A stretch of DNA of 64,000 bases from NCBI RefSeq assembly GCF_009712425.2, contig NZ_VCJR02000004.1:62001-126000 (forward strand), given 5' to 3'. The stretch is from Aquisalinus luteolus (GTDB lineage: Bacteria; Pseudomonadota; Alphaproteobacteria; Caulobacterales; Parvularculaceae). Below the pieces are notes generated by a model. The model made no database searches, had not been told where the DNA came from, and was given only the letters and a program-made list of their open reading frames with translations. Positions within the stretch are counted from its first letter, which is position 1, and every line of letters starts with the position of its first letter. Shown one piece after another: positions 63,640 through 64,000 of this stretch. The translations under genes were made by a program, and so were the position numbers.

Positions 63640-64000
63640 GCGTCGTCCATTCAGGTGTCTGTTTCATGGCGAAGATAGCAGGGCTGACCATCAGGACAAG
63701 GCAGGCCTGCAGTGGCTGGAGACAGAGCGTCACTCAGTACCGGGAGGGTCGCGTGCCCGACATGAAGAGCGGCGGGTTTCGCGAGGGGCAGGTGCCGGGT
63801 TTGAGTGGTGTGAAAGGGGAATCAACCCATCGAAAAACCTGATATTTTCATTGCGAAACTGTCAGAAATCGAGTTTGGCAGATGATGGAACCCCGAAAAA
63901 ATGGTCTGCGGTATCGAAAAAATTGTCCATTAAAATCAGTATTGTAACTGGTTTTCAGCAGAAAAATGCGCCTGCGGAGTGTCCTTTAATAGTTCGTAAC
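63640..64000. other. Gap without a supported gene at the right edge
   Basis: About 360 bp with an AT-rich right half (AAAAAATGG, GAAAAAATTG). A 78-codon frame on the plus strand (63606-63842) has no RBS and no family-like sequence. I see no tRNA, terminator or repeat here; it probably holds promoters for the MoxR gene and a gene outside the window. Confidence 0.6.

Noticed and set aside
63606-63842. 78-codon plus-strand frame at the right edge
   Set aside because: No RBS, no family-like sequence, and it overlaps the start of the MoxR gene on the other strand.

Overview
The window looks like an ordinary chromosomal stretch of a GC-rich alphaproteobacterium. The evidence is a circularly permuted, two-piece tmRNA gene of the alphaproteobacterial type, the tol-pal-cpoB-tilS-ftsH-folP-glmM gene order, and a sequence matching the CtrA cell-cycle box. 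It may be a marine, stalk- or hypha-forming type lineage (Hyphomonadales/Parvularculales-like); that placement is inference and weak. I see no plasmid, prophage, CRISPR array, tRNA, rRNA or insertion sequence. Almost every gene is chromosomal housekeeping or envelope biology.

Layout. 1-3.2 kb: end of pgk, class I aldolase behind two LacI-type operator-like palindromes, a MAPEG protein and thiE. 3.2-8.8 kb: a secreted Sel1-repeat protein behind a CtrA-like box, the ruvCAB Holliday-junction operon, a tightly coupled trio (GFA protein, RelA/SpoT-type HD protein, DUF3052-like protein) and a convergent PH-domain membrane protein. 8.9-20.7 kb: ybgC-tolQRAB-pal, cpoB, tilS, ftsH, folP and glmM. 20.7-31 kb: thiD, an MFS transporter, an aldehyde dehydrogenase/crotonase pair, a YhhN protein, a MipA/OmpV-like porin, folA-thyA, a membrane protein and a small XRE regulator. 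31.1-31.9 kb: ssrA (tmRNA), directly followed by an unusual array of three near-identical ~118-bp hairpin-ended repeats and a decayed fourth.

32-43 kb: a vWA lipoprotein, a secreted GH43 glycosidase with its own LacI-like operator, a secreted SGNH hydrolase, a second aldehyde dehydrogenase, two tandem paralogous small membrane proteins, a secreted protein, a ferredoxin-NADP reductase and alanine dehydrogenase. 43.3-48.6 kb: a 2-methylcitrate-cycle operon (prpD, prpB, prpC) carrying three translationally coupled tiny membrane proteins, a sulfotransferase-like and an ABM-like gene. 48.6-51.3 kb: a murD2-murL pair, the alternative route in which L-Glu is added to UDP-MurNAc-L-Ala and then epimerised. 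51.4-53.2 kb: an S24-like repressor whose catalytic dyad appears lost, operator-like repeats, a 66-residue orphan protein and gph. 53.3-63.6 kb: glmU-glmS, DUF805, rpiA, an unknown protein, glutathione reductase, an L,D-transpeptidase lipoprotein, a convergent M15/DUF882-like lipoprotein with an EF-hand-like loop, and a MoxR AAA+ ATPase.

The main theme is cell-envelope construction: Tol-Pal/CpoB, glmM/glmU/glmS for UDP-GlcNAc, MurD2/MurL for the stem peptide, and an LD-transpeptidase and M15 protein for remodelling. The most unusual items are the repeat array abutting ssrA, the small-protein chain locked inside the prp operon, the MurD2/MurL pair, the non-cleavable-looking S24 repressor with candidate operators, and the EF-hand-like loop in the M15 protein.
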